Source: Corynebacterium auris (GTDB lineage: Bacteria > Actinomycetota > Actinomycetes > Mycobacteriales > Mycobacteriaceae). Taken from it: 64,000 bases of DNA. Positions 17,176 through 25,576 of the stretch are shown one piece after another. Every line of letters starts with the position of its first letter. The first letter of the stretch is position 1. The translations under genes and the position numbers were made by a program. Location: NCBI RefSeq assembly GCF_030408575.1, contig NZ_CP047047.1:1975274-2039273 (forward strand). The letters are read 5' to 3'. The notes under the pieces were generated by a model, which saw nothing but the letters and a program-made list of their open reading frames with translations, made no database searches and had not been told where the DNA came from.

Positions 17176-17712
17176 GTGAAGTCCCTGAAGTCGGCCGCCG
17201 CCGTCTCCGCCATCGCCGCGTCCGCACTGCTCATCGCCGGTTGCTCCGCGGGCCAGATTACCCAGACGTCCAACCAGGTCGCGGCCGTGGATGGGGCGAG
17301 CGTGACCAGCGAGAACCAGGAGATCGCCGTCCAGGACGTCACCGTCGTGCTGGAGGACAACAGCGTGGCCGCCCTGAAGTTCACCGCCATCAACCAGAAC
17401 GACTCGCGCGAGCCGCACACCCTGCTCTCCGCCACCGTCGACGGCAACGACGTCGAGTTCGACGCCCCGGTCGAGATCCCCGCCCAGTGTGTCCTGGTCG
17501 CTGACTCCGAAGCCGCCATCGGTTCCATCCCGCGCTCGGACAGTGACTGCATCCAGTACGTCACCACCTCCGTCTTCAACGACAACTTCGCCTACGGCGG
17601 CAACGTCGAGGTCTCCTTCCGCTTCGACAACGCCACCGTCGACGTCACCGCGACGGTCTCCGCCCCCACGCTGCCGTCCGGCGCGTCCAGCCGCGACGAG
17701 GCCGGGCACTAG
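17176..17712 (+). CDS. LpqE-like lipoprotein
   Basis: 178 residues from GTG 17176, preceded by GGAGG at a good distance; an ATG at 17161 lies on the ribosome binding site itself and is rejected. The signal peptide ends in LIAGC (Cys 23). The mature part is predicted to be beta-rich with QDVTVVLEDNSVAALKFTAINQN and no catalytic motif. Mycobacteria carry LpqE directly upstream of radA, the same place as here, and sequence length and type agree. The function is unknown; it acts at the outer face of the plasma membrane. Confidence 0.85.
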   Translation: MKSLKSAAAVSAIAASALLIAGCSAGQITQTSNQVAAVDGASVTSENQEIAVQDVTVVLEDNSVAALKFTAINQNDSREPHTLLSATVDGNDVEFDAPVEIPAQCVLVADSEAAIGSIPRSDSDCIQYVTTSVFNDNFAYGGNVEVSFRFDNATVDVTATVSAPTLPSGASSRDEAGH

Positions 17713-17761
17713 CTTTTCGCTTATCGACGCCCCCTTCAGCGCCATACCTTAAAGTGTGCGC

Positions 17762-19129
17762 ATGGCGAAGAAACAGCGCACGCTGCACACCTGCACCGTC
17801 TGCGGCTACTCCTCCCCAAAGTGGCTGGGCCGCTGCCCCGAATGCGGTTCCTGGGGCACTCTGCAGGAGCAGGCGCCGGCTCCCTCCGCCGCCGTCGGCC
17901 CGGCGCCCGTTCAGGCGCTGACGCCGACCTCCCCGGCCGCGCCGATCACGGCCGTGGACACCACCGCGACCACCACCCTCGCCTCCGGCATCGGTGAGCT
18001 CGACCGCGTGCTCGGCTCCGGCGTCGTCCCCGGCTCGGTGGTCCTCATGGCCGGCGAGCCGGGCGTCGGTAAGTCCACGCTCCTGCTTGAGGTGGCCTCG
18101 CGCTGGTCGCAGGCCGAGGGACGGCGTGCCCTGTATGTCACGGCGGAGGAATCGGCGGGCCAGGTGCGCGCCCGCGCGGAGCGCACCGGGGCACTGCGCG
18201 AGACGCTCTTCCTCGCCGCCGAATCCAACCTCGACGTGGTGTTTGGCCACGTGGAGCAGATCAAGCCCTCGCTGCTCATCGTCGACTCAGTGCAAACCAT
18301 GCACGCCCCCGGCGTGGAGGGCGTGGCCGGCGGGGTGGCGCAATCGCGCGCCGTGACGGCGGCGCTGACCACCCTGGCCAAGACGACGAACCTACCGATC
18401 CTGCTCGTCGGGCACGTGACCAAGGACGGCAACGTCGCCGGCCCGCGCGTGCTCGAGCACCTCGTCGACGTCGTGCTCAACTTCGAGGGCGACCGCCAGT
18501 CCAGCCTGCGCATGCTGCGCGGCATCAAGAACCGCTTCGGCGCCACCGACGAGGTCGGCTGCTTCGAGCAAACCGCCGACGGGATCCGCGAGGTCCCCGA
18601 CCCCTCCGGGCTGTTTCTCTCCCACCGCGGCCAAACCCCTGACGGCTCCGCCGTCACCGTCGCCATGGACGGGGTGCGCCCCATCCTCGCCGAGGTGCAG
18701 GCCCTCACCGTCGACCCAGTGAACAAGAGCCCGAAGCGCGTGGTCACGGGCCTGGATTCCAACCGGGTGCCCATGGTGCTGGCGGTGCTGCAGGCCCGCT
18801 GCGGCGAGCGCACCAACGACAAGGACGCCTACGTGGCCACCGTGGGCGGGATGCGCATCACCGAAACAGCGACCGACCTCGCCGTCGCGCTGGCCACCTG
18901 GTCCAGCCTGCACGAGCGGCCCCTGCCGCCGAAGACCGTGGCGGTGGGCGAGGTCGGCCTGGCCGGCGAGCTGCGGCGCGTGCCTAACCTGGGCAGGCGC
19001 CTCCAGGAGGCCGCCCGCCTGGGCTACACCGGCGCCGTTGTCCCCGCCGGGGACAAGGTCACCGTTGCCGGGATGAAGATCGTGTCCGCCGCCACGCTGC
19101 GCGACGCCATCGCCGCCGTGAACCGCTGA
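17762..19129 (+). CDS. radA: DNA repair protein RadA
   Basis: RecA-like ATPase/helicase acting in recombination branch migration. The N-terminal C4 zinc finger reads CTVCGYSSPKWLGRCPECGSW; Walker A is GEPGVGKST; the RadA-specific KNRFG motif is present; the C-terminal Lon-protease-like domain has VGEVGLAGELRRVPN. I begin at the ATG 17762 (MAKKQRTLHTC), the family-typical start; GTG 17756 is two codons earlier. A TACCTT hexamer at 17745-17750 is a possible -10 element for a leaderless transcript. disA follows. Confidence 0.95.
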   Translation: MAKKQRTLHTCTVCGYSSPKWLGRCPECGSWGTLQEQAPAPSAAVGPAPVQALTPTSPAAPITAVDTTATTTLASGIGELDRVLGSGVVPGSVVLMAGEPGVGKSTLLLEVASRWSQAEGRRALYVTAEESAGQVRARAERTGALRETLFLAAESNLDVVFGHVEQIKPSLLIVDSVQTMHAPGVEGVAGGVAQSRAVTAALTTLAKTTNLPILLVGHVTKDGNVAGPRVLEHLVDVVLNFEGDRQSSLRMLRGIKNRFGATDEVGCFEQTADGIREVPDPSGLFLSHRGQTPDGSAVTVAMDGVRPILAEVQALTVDPVNKSPKRVVTGLDSNRVPMVLAVLQARCGERTNDKDAYVATVGGMRITETATDLAVALATWSSLHERPLPPKTVAVGEVGLAGELRRVPNLGRRLQEAARLGYTGAVVPAGDKVTVAGMKIVSAATLRDAIAAVNR

Positions 19130-19154
19130 ACCCCGGCCACTAAGATGGCTCCCT

Positions 19155-20222
19155 ATGACCGAGACTGTGCCTGTGCCCGCTTCCAGGAATAAGCTCCGCG
19201 ACACCCTGAAACGCCTGGCCCCCGGCACCCCGCTGCGTGAGGGTCTCGAGCGCGTCCAGCGCGGTCACACCGGCGGCCTCATCGTCATCGGTGACGGCCC
19301 CGAGGTAGTCGAGCTTTGCGACGGCGGCATCACCTTCGACGTCCCCTTCCAGCCCACCCTGCTACGCGAGCTGTGCAAGATGGACGGCGCCGTCATCCTC
19401 TCCGCCGACGCCACGCGCCTCTTACGCGCCAACGTCCAGCTGGTGCCCTCCCCCACCTACCCCACCGCCGAATCGGGCACCCGCCACCGCGCCGCCGAAC
19501 GAACCGCCCTGCAATCCGGGGTCCCCGTCGTGAGTGTCTCCGCCTCCATGAACACCCTCACCCTCTACGCCGACGGCCAGCGCCACCTCATGGAGGAGCC
19601 CACCGTGCTCATGCAGCGCGCCAACCAGGCCCTGTCCACGGTGGAGCGCTACCGCACCCGCCTCGACCTGGCCAACCAGCGACTCTTCGTCGCCGAAATG
19701 AACAACTACGCCACCGTCAGCGACGTGCTCAACGTCCTGCAGCGCCAAATCATGCTCGAACGCGCCGCCAACGACATGGACGAATACATCGTCGAGCTCG
19801 GCGTCGACGCCCGCCAGCTCACCCTCCAGCTGAGCGAACTGCGCGGGTCCGTCAACGAGATCGGGATGCTGGTACGCGACTACGTCGCCGCCCCCACCAT
19901 CCCCGACGCCGAACACGTGGACCAGGTGCTGCGCTCGCTGGCAGAGCTGCCCGACTCGCAACTACTCAACTCCGCCACCCTCGCCCGCGCACTCGGACTT
20001 CCCGCCACGGAGGAAAACCTGATGCAGGACGTCACCCCGCGCGGCTACCGCGCCCTGTCGCGCATACCCCGGGTACCCACCTTCCTCATGGACCGCCTCG
20101 TGGGCACCTTCGGAGAGCTACCCGCCCTTATCGCCGCCAGCCTCGACGACATCGTCGCAGCCGACAACGTCTCCCCCCTCTGGGCGCGCCACATCTACGA
20201 CGGGCTGCGGCGCTTCACCTGA
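19155..20222 (+). CDS. disA: Diadenylate cyclase / DNA integrity scanning protein DisA
   Basis: 355 residues. DisA makes c-di-AMP from two ATP and scans DNA for branched structures. The DAC domain shows the DGA motif at residues 77-79 and the RHR motif at 110-112; a helical linker follows, and the C-terminal helix-hairpin-helix DNA-binding domain covers about the last 70 residues. radA-disA pairing is conserved in actinobacteria. A TAAGAT hexamer at 19141-19146 lies eight bases before the ATG, suggesting a leaderless message. The window also encodes a Trk/Ktr potassium system, a known type of c-di-AMP target. Confidence 0.96.
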   Translation: MTETVPVPASRNKLRDTLKRLAPGTPLREGLERVQRGHTGGLIVIGDGPEVVELCDGGITFDVPFQPTLLRELCKMDGAVILSADATRLLRANVQLVPSPTYPTAESGTRHRAAERTALQSGVPVVSVSASMNTLTLYADGQRHLMEEPTVLMQRANQALSTVERYRTRLDLANQRLFVAEMNNYATVSDVLNVLQRQIMLERAANDMDEYIVELGVDARQLTLQLSELRGSVNEIGMLVRDYVAAPTIPDAEHVDQVLRSLAELPDSQLLNSATLARALGLPATEENLMQDVTPRGYRALSRIPRVPTFLMDRLVGTFGELPALIAASLDDIVAADNVSPLWARHIYDGLRRFT

Positions 20223-20270
20223 TCGTCGGCCGGTGGGTTTCGCTGGCGTGCAGCGTTCTGGGGTTCTGGT

Positions 20271-20322
20271 TTTCGCTGCGGTCGACCAAGACCCGGGGTT
20301 TAGCGCCCCCTAGTCGACCCCA
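20271..20322. repeat. Single copy related to the 104-bp repeat family
   Basis: Contains TTTTCGCTGCGGTCGACCA, then GGGGTTTAGCGCCCCCTAG and GTCGACCCC, in the same order as the array at 40441-40863 but with only 32 bases between the two GTCGAC palindromes. Inner GGGG/CCCC and outer GTCGAC arms can pair into a hairpin. It sits between the convergent ends of disA and the next gene, so it may act as a bidirectional terminator. Confidence 0.75.
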
Positions 20323-20327
20323 AAAAA

Positions 20328-21035
20328 CTACGACCGCAGGGTGAAGTCCACCGGGTCGGAGGCGTGGTCGCCGATGACGGCGTGCAGGAAGTAGGAGCCG
20401 TCCGGCGCCTCCTGGCGGTCGGCGCACTCGCCGGGCTGCGAGTCCATGCGCGACCAGATGGCCTCGAAGTCGCGGGGCTCGTTCGGGGCGAAGGTCTCCT
20501 GTCCGGTGACGACCGGCGGGTGGCAGTCCGTGTCAGACCAGACGCGCTGGTTGGTGGCCATGTCGTAGACCTCGAAGCGCAGCTGCTGCTCGTTGAGGTC
20601 GATGACGCAGTCGACGTTGGTGGGGTTGTCCACCGTCATGTAGAAGGCGGGCTGTTCGCCGGGGCCGTAGCTCGGGGCGTCGGTGCGCGCAGTGATCCGC
20701 AGGTCCGTCAGCTCGCAGGTGGCTTGGGTGGCGGGCGCGGTTTCCGCGGGTTCGGGCGTTTCCGCGGGCTCGGGCGTTTCCGCGCTGGTTGTTTCCGTCT
20801 CACCGGGGGCCTGCACTGTGGGCTCGGTGGTGATGTTCTCCGTCGCGGGCGCGCTGGCTTCCTCGGAGGAGGCGGGCCCAGACCCGGAGCGGGCGAAGGC
20901 GGTCAGGCCCCAGATGACCAGGCCAATGAGGACCAGCAGGATCACCAGCGCGGCGACGCGGCGGCGCTGGTAGATCTCCGGCGGGAGGGGCCTGTGGTCT
21001 TTCCTCGGGTCTGAAGGGCGGTACGTCACGCACAC
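20328..21035 (-). CDS. Membrane-anchored extracytoplasmic protein
   Basis: 235 residues. A short basic cytoplasmic N terminus is followed by one membrane segment (residues about 28-47, ALVILLVLIGLVIWG), then a Thr/Pro/Glu-rich linker with near-perfect repeats of ETPEPAETPEPAE (residues 80-105), then a beta-rich domain with TCELTDLRI, FYMTVDNPTNVDCV and RVWSDTDC. The C-terminal domain resembles extracellular immunoglobulin-like or BsuPI-like modules by pattern only. Homologues sit near disA/radA in other corynebacteria; the function is unknown. Convergent with disA, and 11 bp upstream of the carbonic anhydrase stop. Confidence 0.8.
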   Translation of the reverse strand: MCVTYRPSDPRKDHRPLPPEIYQRRRVAALVILLVLIGLVIWGLTAFARSGSGPASSEEASAPATENITTEPTVQAPGETETTSAETPEPAETPEPAETAPATQATCELTDLRITARTDAPSYGPGEQPAFYMTVDNPTNVDCVIDLNEQQLRFEVYDMATNQRVWSDTDCHPPVVTGQETFAPNEPRDFEAIWSRMDSQPGECADRQEAPDGSYFLHAVIGDHASDPVDFTLRS

Positions 21036-21046
21036 AACCTTAGACG

Positions 21047-21655
21047 CTAGAGGCGCTGGGATACTGTCTCGACGCGGCCGTCTTCGAGACGGTAGCGCGC
21101 CGCGACGACACCCAGGGTGCCCTCGGCGACTCCCGCCTGGATGGCGGGGATGCGGTCGATGAGGTGCTCGGCGGTGATCCCGGCGTGTTCCTTTTCCACC
21201 TCGGCGCGCGCGTCGCGGCCGCGGGCCTTCGCGGCGATCACGCTCGGGGCGATCTTCTCCACGAAGACGCGCTGCAGCCCGATGGGAATTTCTGCCTTAT
21301 CGACGGCATTAATGGCCGCGCCGATGGCACCGCACGCCTCATGGCTGAGCACGATGACCAGCTTGACGCCAAGGGTTTCGACGGCGAAGTCGAGCGAGCC
21401 GGAGACCGCCGCGTCGACGCAGCCTCCGGCGGTGCGGATGACGAAGATGTCGCCGAGTCCGGCGTCGAAAAGCATCTCGACGGGCACCCGTGAATCCGAG
21501 CAGGACAACACGGCCGCCACGGGCGCTTGGCCGCCGCGCAGCTCCTCGCGGCGGTCACGGCCGGAGTGGGGGCGTTCCACGGAGTCGTCGGCGAAGCGGG
21601 CGTTGCCCTCGAGGAGCTGGTGCCACACGGTGGCGGGTGAGGTTGCTGCTGTCAT
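21047..21655 (-). CDS. Beta-carbonic anhydrase
   Basis: About 202 residues. Interconverts CO2 and bicarbonate in the cytoplasm. Zinc and catalytic residues are visible: SCSDSRVP (first Cys, Asp-Arg dyad) and SHEACGAI (His-x-x-Cys). Length and motif order fit beta-class enzymes. ATG 21655 starts at MTAATSP; an ATG at 21676 adds seven residues. The divergent adenine glycosylase starts only about 22 bases away, so the two promoters overlap. Confidence 0.94.
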   Translation of the reverse strand: MTAATSPATVWHQLLEGNARFADDSVERPHSGRDRREELRGGQAPVAAVLSCSDSRVPVEMLFDAGLGDIFVIRTAGGCVDAAVSGSLDFAVETLGVKLVIVLSHEACGAIGAAINAVDKAEIPIGLQRVFVEKIAPSVIAAKARGRDARAEVEKEHAGITAEHLIDRIPAIQAGVAEGTLGVVAARYRLEDGRVETVSQRL

Positions 21656-21677
21656 GGGCACTATTGTTGCACCCATC

Positions 21678-22541
21678 GTGATTGAACAGGAACAAGTGAT
21701 CCGCTACTACCGGGACAACGCGCGGGCGCTGCCGTGGCGCGCGCCGGGGACCACCCCGTGGGGGGTGCTGTTGTCCGAGGTCATGAGCCACCAGACCCCC
21801 GTGGCGCGGGTCGCGCCGGTGTGGCAAGAGTGGATCGCGCGCTGGCCCACCCCGCGGGATTTCGCGGCGGCCGGCACCGACGAGGTGCTGCGGGCCTGGG
21901 GGACGCTGGGGTACCCGCGCAGGGCGCTGAGGCTTCTGGAGTGCGCCCGGGTGATCGTCGATAAGCATGCTGGCGCCGTGCCCGACAGCGTCGAGGAGCT
22001 GCTCGCCCTGCCCGGGGTTGGCGATTACACGGCGCGGGCCGTGGCGTGCTTCGCCTACGGCAAGAACGTGGCGGTGGTGGACACGAACGTGCGGCGCATC
22101 TACGCGCGGGCGCAGGAAGGGGCGTTTCTGGCCGCGCCGAGGAAAGGCGAGATTGCGGACGTCGCCGCACTGCTCCCCGAGGTGGATGGACCGGTTTTTT
22201 CCGCTGGGCTGATGGAGCTCGGCGCGCTCGTGTGCACCGCCACGAACCCGCGCTGCGGGCAGTGCCCCCTCGAGGCCGGGTGCGCCTGGGTGGCCGCCGG
22301 TAGGCCGTCGCCGACCGAGGAAGAGCTGAAGAAAAAGAAGGTGCAGAAGTTCGCGGGCACGGACCGCCAGGTGCGCGGCAAGATCATGAAGCTTCTGCGC
22401 GAGGCGGACTCGCCTGTCGCCGCCGCCGCGATCGACGTGCTCTGGCCCGACAAGGTGCAGCTTTCACGCGCGCTGTACTCCCTCCTGGCCGACCACCTCG
22501 CCGAGCAGGACGAGCGGGGCTATTTCCACCTGCCCCGGTAG
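21678..22541 (+). CDS. mutY: A/G-specific adenine DNA glycosylase
   Basis: 287 residues. Removes adenine mispaired with 8-oxoguanine. The N-terminal LSEVMSHQTPVARV is the substrate motif, LPGVGDYTARAVACFAYG the helix-hairpin-helix, VVDTNVRRIYAR carries the catalytic Asp, and the 4Fe-4S cluster ligands follow the C-x6-C-x2-C-x5-C pattern in CTATNPRCGQCPLEAGC. The MutT-like C-terminal domain is replaced by a short tail, as in other actinobacteria. The start is GTG 21678 with no ribosome binding site, so it is probably leaderless. Its 3' end overlaps the minus-strand DUF4236 gene. Confidence 0.93.
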   Translation: MIEQEQVIRYYRDNARALPWRAPGTTPWGVLLSEVMSHQTPVARVAPVWQEWIARWPTPRDFAAAGTDEVLRAWGTLGYPRRALRLLECARVIVDKHAGAVPDSVEELLALPGVGDYTARAVACFAYGKNVAVVDTNVRRIYARAQEGAFLAAPRKGEIADVAALLPEVDGPVFSAGLMELGALVCTATNPRCGQCPLEAGCAWVAAGRPSPTEEELKKKKVQKFAGTDRQVRGKIMKLLREADSPVAAAAIDVLWPDKVQLSRALYSLLADHLAEQDERGYFHLPR

Positions 22542-22690
22542 GACAGCCCGCCCGGTAGGTTCACCCACACGCCGCCGCGCGAATTGAGGGTGACGGGGCC
22601 GATCTTCGTCGAGGCCGACGCGCCCGAACCCGATAGGTTCAGCCACGATTTTTTGCCCAGCTTCTTTCTCTTCCGGTACTGGATTCCCAT
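22520..22690 (-). CDS. Small DUF4236-type protein
   Basis: 56 residues from ATG 22690: MGIQYRKRKKLGKKSW, then SGSGASASTKIGPVTLNSRG and LPGGLSYRGRW. This is the pattern of DUF4236 proteins: a basic start, a KSG/SGSG serine-glycine motif, a beta hairpin and a terminal GLSYR. It overlaps the 3' end of mutY by 22 bp on the opposite strand. Its 5' end is 43 bp from the divergent ZIP transporter. No function is known for the family. Confidence 0.75.
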   Translation of the reverse strand: MGIQYRKRKKLGKKSWLNLSGSGASASTKIGPVTLNSRGGVWVNLPGGLSYRGRWK

Positions 22691-22733
22691 GGGGATTGAG
22701 TGTAGCGTCGGGCGCCGACTATCATCTGAGGCT

Positions 22734-23516
22734 ATGGACACGTTGGCGGGTTACGACTGGGGCGCGGTGGCGCTGGCACTTTCCATCTCCATGCTCGCCG
22801 GTTTGTCAACGGGCGTCGGCGGGGTGTTCGTTGCCCTGAAGTCCGCGCCCTCGAACCGGTTTCTGGCCGGGGCGCTGGGGTTTTCTTCCGGCGTGATGGT
22901 CTACATCTCTCTGGTGGAGATGCTGCCCGAGGCCGCCGAGCAGGTCGGCGAATGGCCTGCCGTTGCAGCGTTTTTCGGCGGGGTGGGGGTTATCGCGCTC
23001 ATCGATTGGTTGGTACCCGAGGAGGTCAACCCCCACGAGGAACACGACTCCACCAACGCCCCCAACCTGGCCAGGGCGGGGGCGCTGACCGCGGTGGCGA
23101 TCGCGCTGCACAACTTCCCGGAAGGCTTTGCCAGCTTCATGTCCGCGCTGGCGGACCCCGTCCTGGCCGCGCCGATCGCGCTTGCCATCGCCATCCACAA
23201 CATCCCCGAGGGCATCGCCGTGGCCGCCCCGCTGCGCGAGGCCACCGGCCGACGGTGGCGCGCCGCCGGATGGGCCACGCTTTCGGGCCTTGCCGAGCCC
23301 GCCGGCGCCCTCGTCGGGTTCCTCCTGCTTCTTCCTTTCCTCGGCCCGTCGACCTTGGGGCTGTCCTTCGCCGCCGTCGCCGGAATCATGGTGTTCATCA
23401 GCTTTGACAAGCTTTTGCCCAGTGCCATTCACACCGGGCACCACCACCATTCCGTCTACGGCGTCGTGGCGGGCATGGCGGTCATGGCGCTGAGCCTGGC
23501 ACTTTTGCCCGGGTAA
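22734..23516 (+). CDS. ZIP-family zinc transporter (ZupT-like)
   Basis: 260 residues with eight predicted membrane segments. Metal-binding helices carry HNFPEG (helix IV) and HNIPEG (helix V), the ZIP hallmark, with a His/Glu-rich loop HEEHDS between segments III and IV and HTGHHHHS before the last. Imports zinc or other divalent metals. I use ATG 22734, since upstream in-frame residues are shadow sequence of the DUF4236 gene. No Zur-like palindrome was seen upstream, unlike the ABC importer at 7320. Confidence 0.92.
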   Translation: MDTLAGYDWGAVALALSISMLAGLSTGVGGVFVALKSAPSNRFLAGALGFSSGVMVYISLVEMLPEAAEQVGEWPAVAAFFGGVGVIALIDWLVPEEVNPHEEHDSTNAPNLARAGALTAVAIALHNFPEGFASFMSALADPVLAAPIALAIAIHNIPEGIAVAAPLREATGRRWRAAGWATLSGLAEPAGALVGFLLLLPFLGPSTLGLSFAAVAGIMVFISFDKLLPSAIHTGHHHHSVYGVVAGMAVMALSLALLPG

Positions 23517-23535
23517 CGCGCTTCCAGCGCACGAA

Positions 23536-23562
23536 AAAACCACCCGGTGTCCGGGTGGTTTT
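23536..23562. terminator. Bidirectional rho-independent terminator
   Basis: A perfect 12-bp stem, AAAACCACCCGG with its complement, closes on a TGT loop and is flanked by A and T runs, so it works for the zinc transporter and for the convergent S-layer gene. Confidence 0.9.
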
Positions 23563-23593
23563 AACTCGCGCTTAGCGCTTCGCGGTTACCGCC

Positions 23594-24994
23594 TTAGAAC
23601 TTGGGCAGGAACTGCTGGATGTGCGGGAAGGCAGCCGCGGCGATACCGCCGAGGATCGCCAGCACGACCGCGACGATGCCCACGGTGGCACCAGGGGCGG
23701 GGATCCCTGCGCCCGAGGAGCCCAGGGCCAGGTTGGAGGAGCCGCTGCCCGTGCCGGGGTTGTTACCGGGGGGCGGGGTCTGGTTGTTGCCGCCCTCACG
23801 GAGCTTTGCAACCTCGTCGGCGAGGCGTTTGACCTCGTCCTGGAGACGGGCCGTCTCAGCTTCCTTGGCCTTGTCGGCACCGCCCGTGGTCGGCGCGTCC
23901 GTGCGGTACTTCCTGTCAAGCAGGCGGATCCGCTGCGCCTGGTTTTCCCAGGCCTTGGAGTTGGCGTCCACGTTCGCGTGCGCCGCGACGGCGAGGTCCT
24001 CCAGAGTCGGGAACAGGAAGTTCTGGTACTCGGTGCGGATGGTGGTGTTTTCGGCCTCGACGATCGTGTCGTTCTCGTACAGGTCGAGCCAGCGAACGCC
24101 GAAGCCGTAGTACGCCTGGATCACGCGCAGGGCGCGCACGTTCTTGGCGGCGCGGTCGAACGCCTCCTGAAGAACGATGATGTTGCGGCTCGTCGCGGTC
24201 TCGGTCTTCTGGATGGCGTCGCGCTTCAGGTTGTTGCGGTTGTCCCAGCCCTCGAGGTAGCCGAAGAGGCGGTTGTTGATGGCCGACGCCTTGTTGGAGT
24301 TGTCGATGTCCTCCTCGTCCTCCTTCTCGGTCTCGATGTAGCTGGCCAGTACGGCGCGCAGAGCCTCGAACTTCGCCACGGACTCTTCGCTGTTTGCAAT
24401 GCGGTTGACCTCGGCGACGTAGCCCTTATCCACCGCCGACAGGGACACGGCGTCGAGGTTCTCGATGGCCGCGATGATGTCGGCCGGAGCATTGATGCTC
24501 CGCGCGTAGGCGGCCAGCGCGTCCCTCTCCGAGACGGTGAGGGTGACGGCGGTGGCGTACTTGGCCCACGCCTCGTTGGCGGCCTGGGTTTCCTTCTTGA
24601 CGGCCGTGAGGGTGGCGTTGATGTCGTTGAGGGTCTTGACTGCCTTGTTCAGCAGTGCGGTCACCTCGGCTTCCTTCGCCTTCGCCTGCGCCTCGAGCTC
24701 GGCCTCAATGGGCACCAACTCGTACGGGCTCAGCTTGAGGAACTCGTGCGCGCGGACGGCGGCCGCATCGGCGTTGGCCTCATTGCGCAGCACGTCGGCG
24801 GCCTTGACCTCGCCCACAGCGGGGGCGTTGTTGTGCTCGTTGCCGCCGCCCGGGAGGGAGCCGTCGGCGACGTTCTGACCGTTGCCGGTCTGGGGGGTGG
24901 TCTGAGCGTTGGCCGGGACAGCGAGGCCAGAAACACCGGTTGCTACTGCGATTGCACCAGCCAGCGCGGCGGTGCGGACACGGTTCTTGAACAT
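23594..24994 (-). CDS. PS2/CspB-type S-layer protein precursor
   Basis: 466 residues. The signal peptide (MFKNRVRTAALAGAIA and following residues, cleaved after ANA about residue 30) is nearly the same as that of C. glutamicum PS2, MFNNRIRTAALAGAIA. The mature part is alpha-helical and heptad-rich with many Ala, Glu and Lys residues, almost no Cys, then a Pro/Gly-rich linker (residues about 405-425) and a C-terminal hydrophobic anchor (GIVAVVLAILGGIAAAAF) with a short charged tail, the arrangement by which PS2 is held in the mycomembrane. Length is a little below PS2 (about 490-510). The long AT-rich upstream region fits a strongly regulated surface gene. Similarity outside the signal peptide and anchor is my judgement by eye. 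Confidence 0.82.
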   Translation of the reverse strand: MFKNRVRTAALAGAIAVATGVSGLAVPANAQTTPQTGNGQNVADGSLPGGGNEHNNAPAVGEVKAADVLRNEANADAAAVRAHEFLKLSPYELVPIEAELEAQAKAKEAEVTALLNKAVKTLNDINATLTAVKKETQAANEAWAKYATAVTLTVSERDALAAYARSINAPADIIAAIENLDAVSLSAVDKGYVAEVNRIANSEESVAKFEALRAVLASYIETEKEDEEDIDNSNKASAINNRLFGYLEGWDNRNNLKRDAIQKTETATSRNIIVLQEAFDRAAKNVRALRVIQAYYGFGVRWLDLYENDTIVEAENTTIRTEYQNFLFPTLEDLAVAAHANVDANSKAWENQAQRIRLLDRKYRTDAPTTGGADKAKEAETARLQDEVKRLADEVAKLREGGNNQTPPPGNNPGTGSGSSNLALGSSGAGIPAPGATVGIVAVVLAILGGIAAAAFPHIQQFLPKF

Positions 24995-25173
24995 GTGAGT
25001 ACTCCCAGAGAGTAGTAGGTGAATGTAACCCAGACGTACCGTCTCGGCTCGAACTTAACCGGAACTTATCCGGAAACAACGGGACTAGAGGATTGGTTCC
25101 TGTGAAGGCCTCATCCACAAATCGGCTCCGTTGCCGGAGACGTTACGAGTGCTTTTATCTTTCCGCAAGCGTA

Positions 25174-25188
25174 GGCGTATCATACGCC
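25174..25188. promoter_or_regulatory. Palindromic operator candidate
   Basis: GGCGTATCATACGCC is a perfect palindrome of two 7-base arms around a central C, about 180 bp before the S-layer start. It has the size and symmetry of a dimeric regulator site; no regulator can be named. Confidence 0.45.
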
Positions 25189-25332
25189 AAGGGTTTAACG
25201 ATGTGTTTACCGCCTCGACACAAAAGAGTTTCGCTTACCTGCCGTTTTGGGCCACCGTTCCTAACCTGAGTGAATAATCATACTTTCGCCTCTGTTTTAT
25301 TCTTTTTAACGAATAGTTAAGTGCTTATACGT

Positions 25333-25344
25333 GAACGTACGTTC
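25333..25344. promoter_or_regulatory. Palindromic operator candidate
   Basis: GAACGTACGTTC is a perfect 12-bp palindrome in the AT-rich region, about 230 bp before the lipase start and 340 bp before the S-layer start. Confidence 0.4.
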
Positions 25345-25576
25345 CCCTATTGATATTATTTTCACACTATTTAGGCCGTTTAATTATTGGAAAACAGCCG
25401 TACTCCCTCGTCATCGCACCGCGCCGCGCCCCCTCGAACTCCCGCCAATCCCCGCCCCGCGCGCGAGACGAAGGCGCGTGCGAACCACAATGGCGCTACT
25501 GACCAACCCAGCGCGCCCGCCCCAACGATCCACAAAACACCGCCCGCCGCCAGCTTCTACCCAGTAAGCTTCGGGC

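Larger units (their letters stand above)
24995..25576. other. AT-rich regulatory region between S-layer and lipase genes
   Basis: About 580 bases with no supported gene and far lower GC than its surroundings, especially 25120-25400. It holds two perfect palindromes listed separately and many TATAAT-like hexamers. It must contain both divergent promoters. A GGGAG lies about nine bases before the S-layer ATG on the minus strand. Confidence 0.6.
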
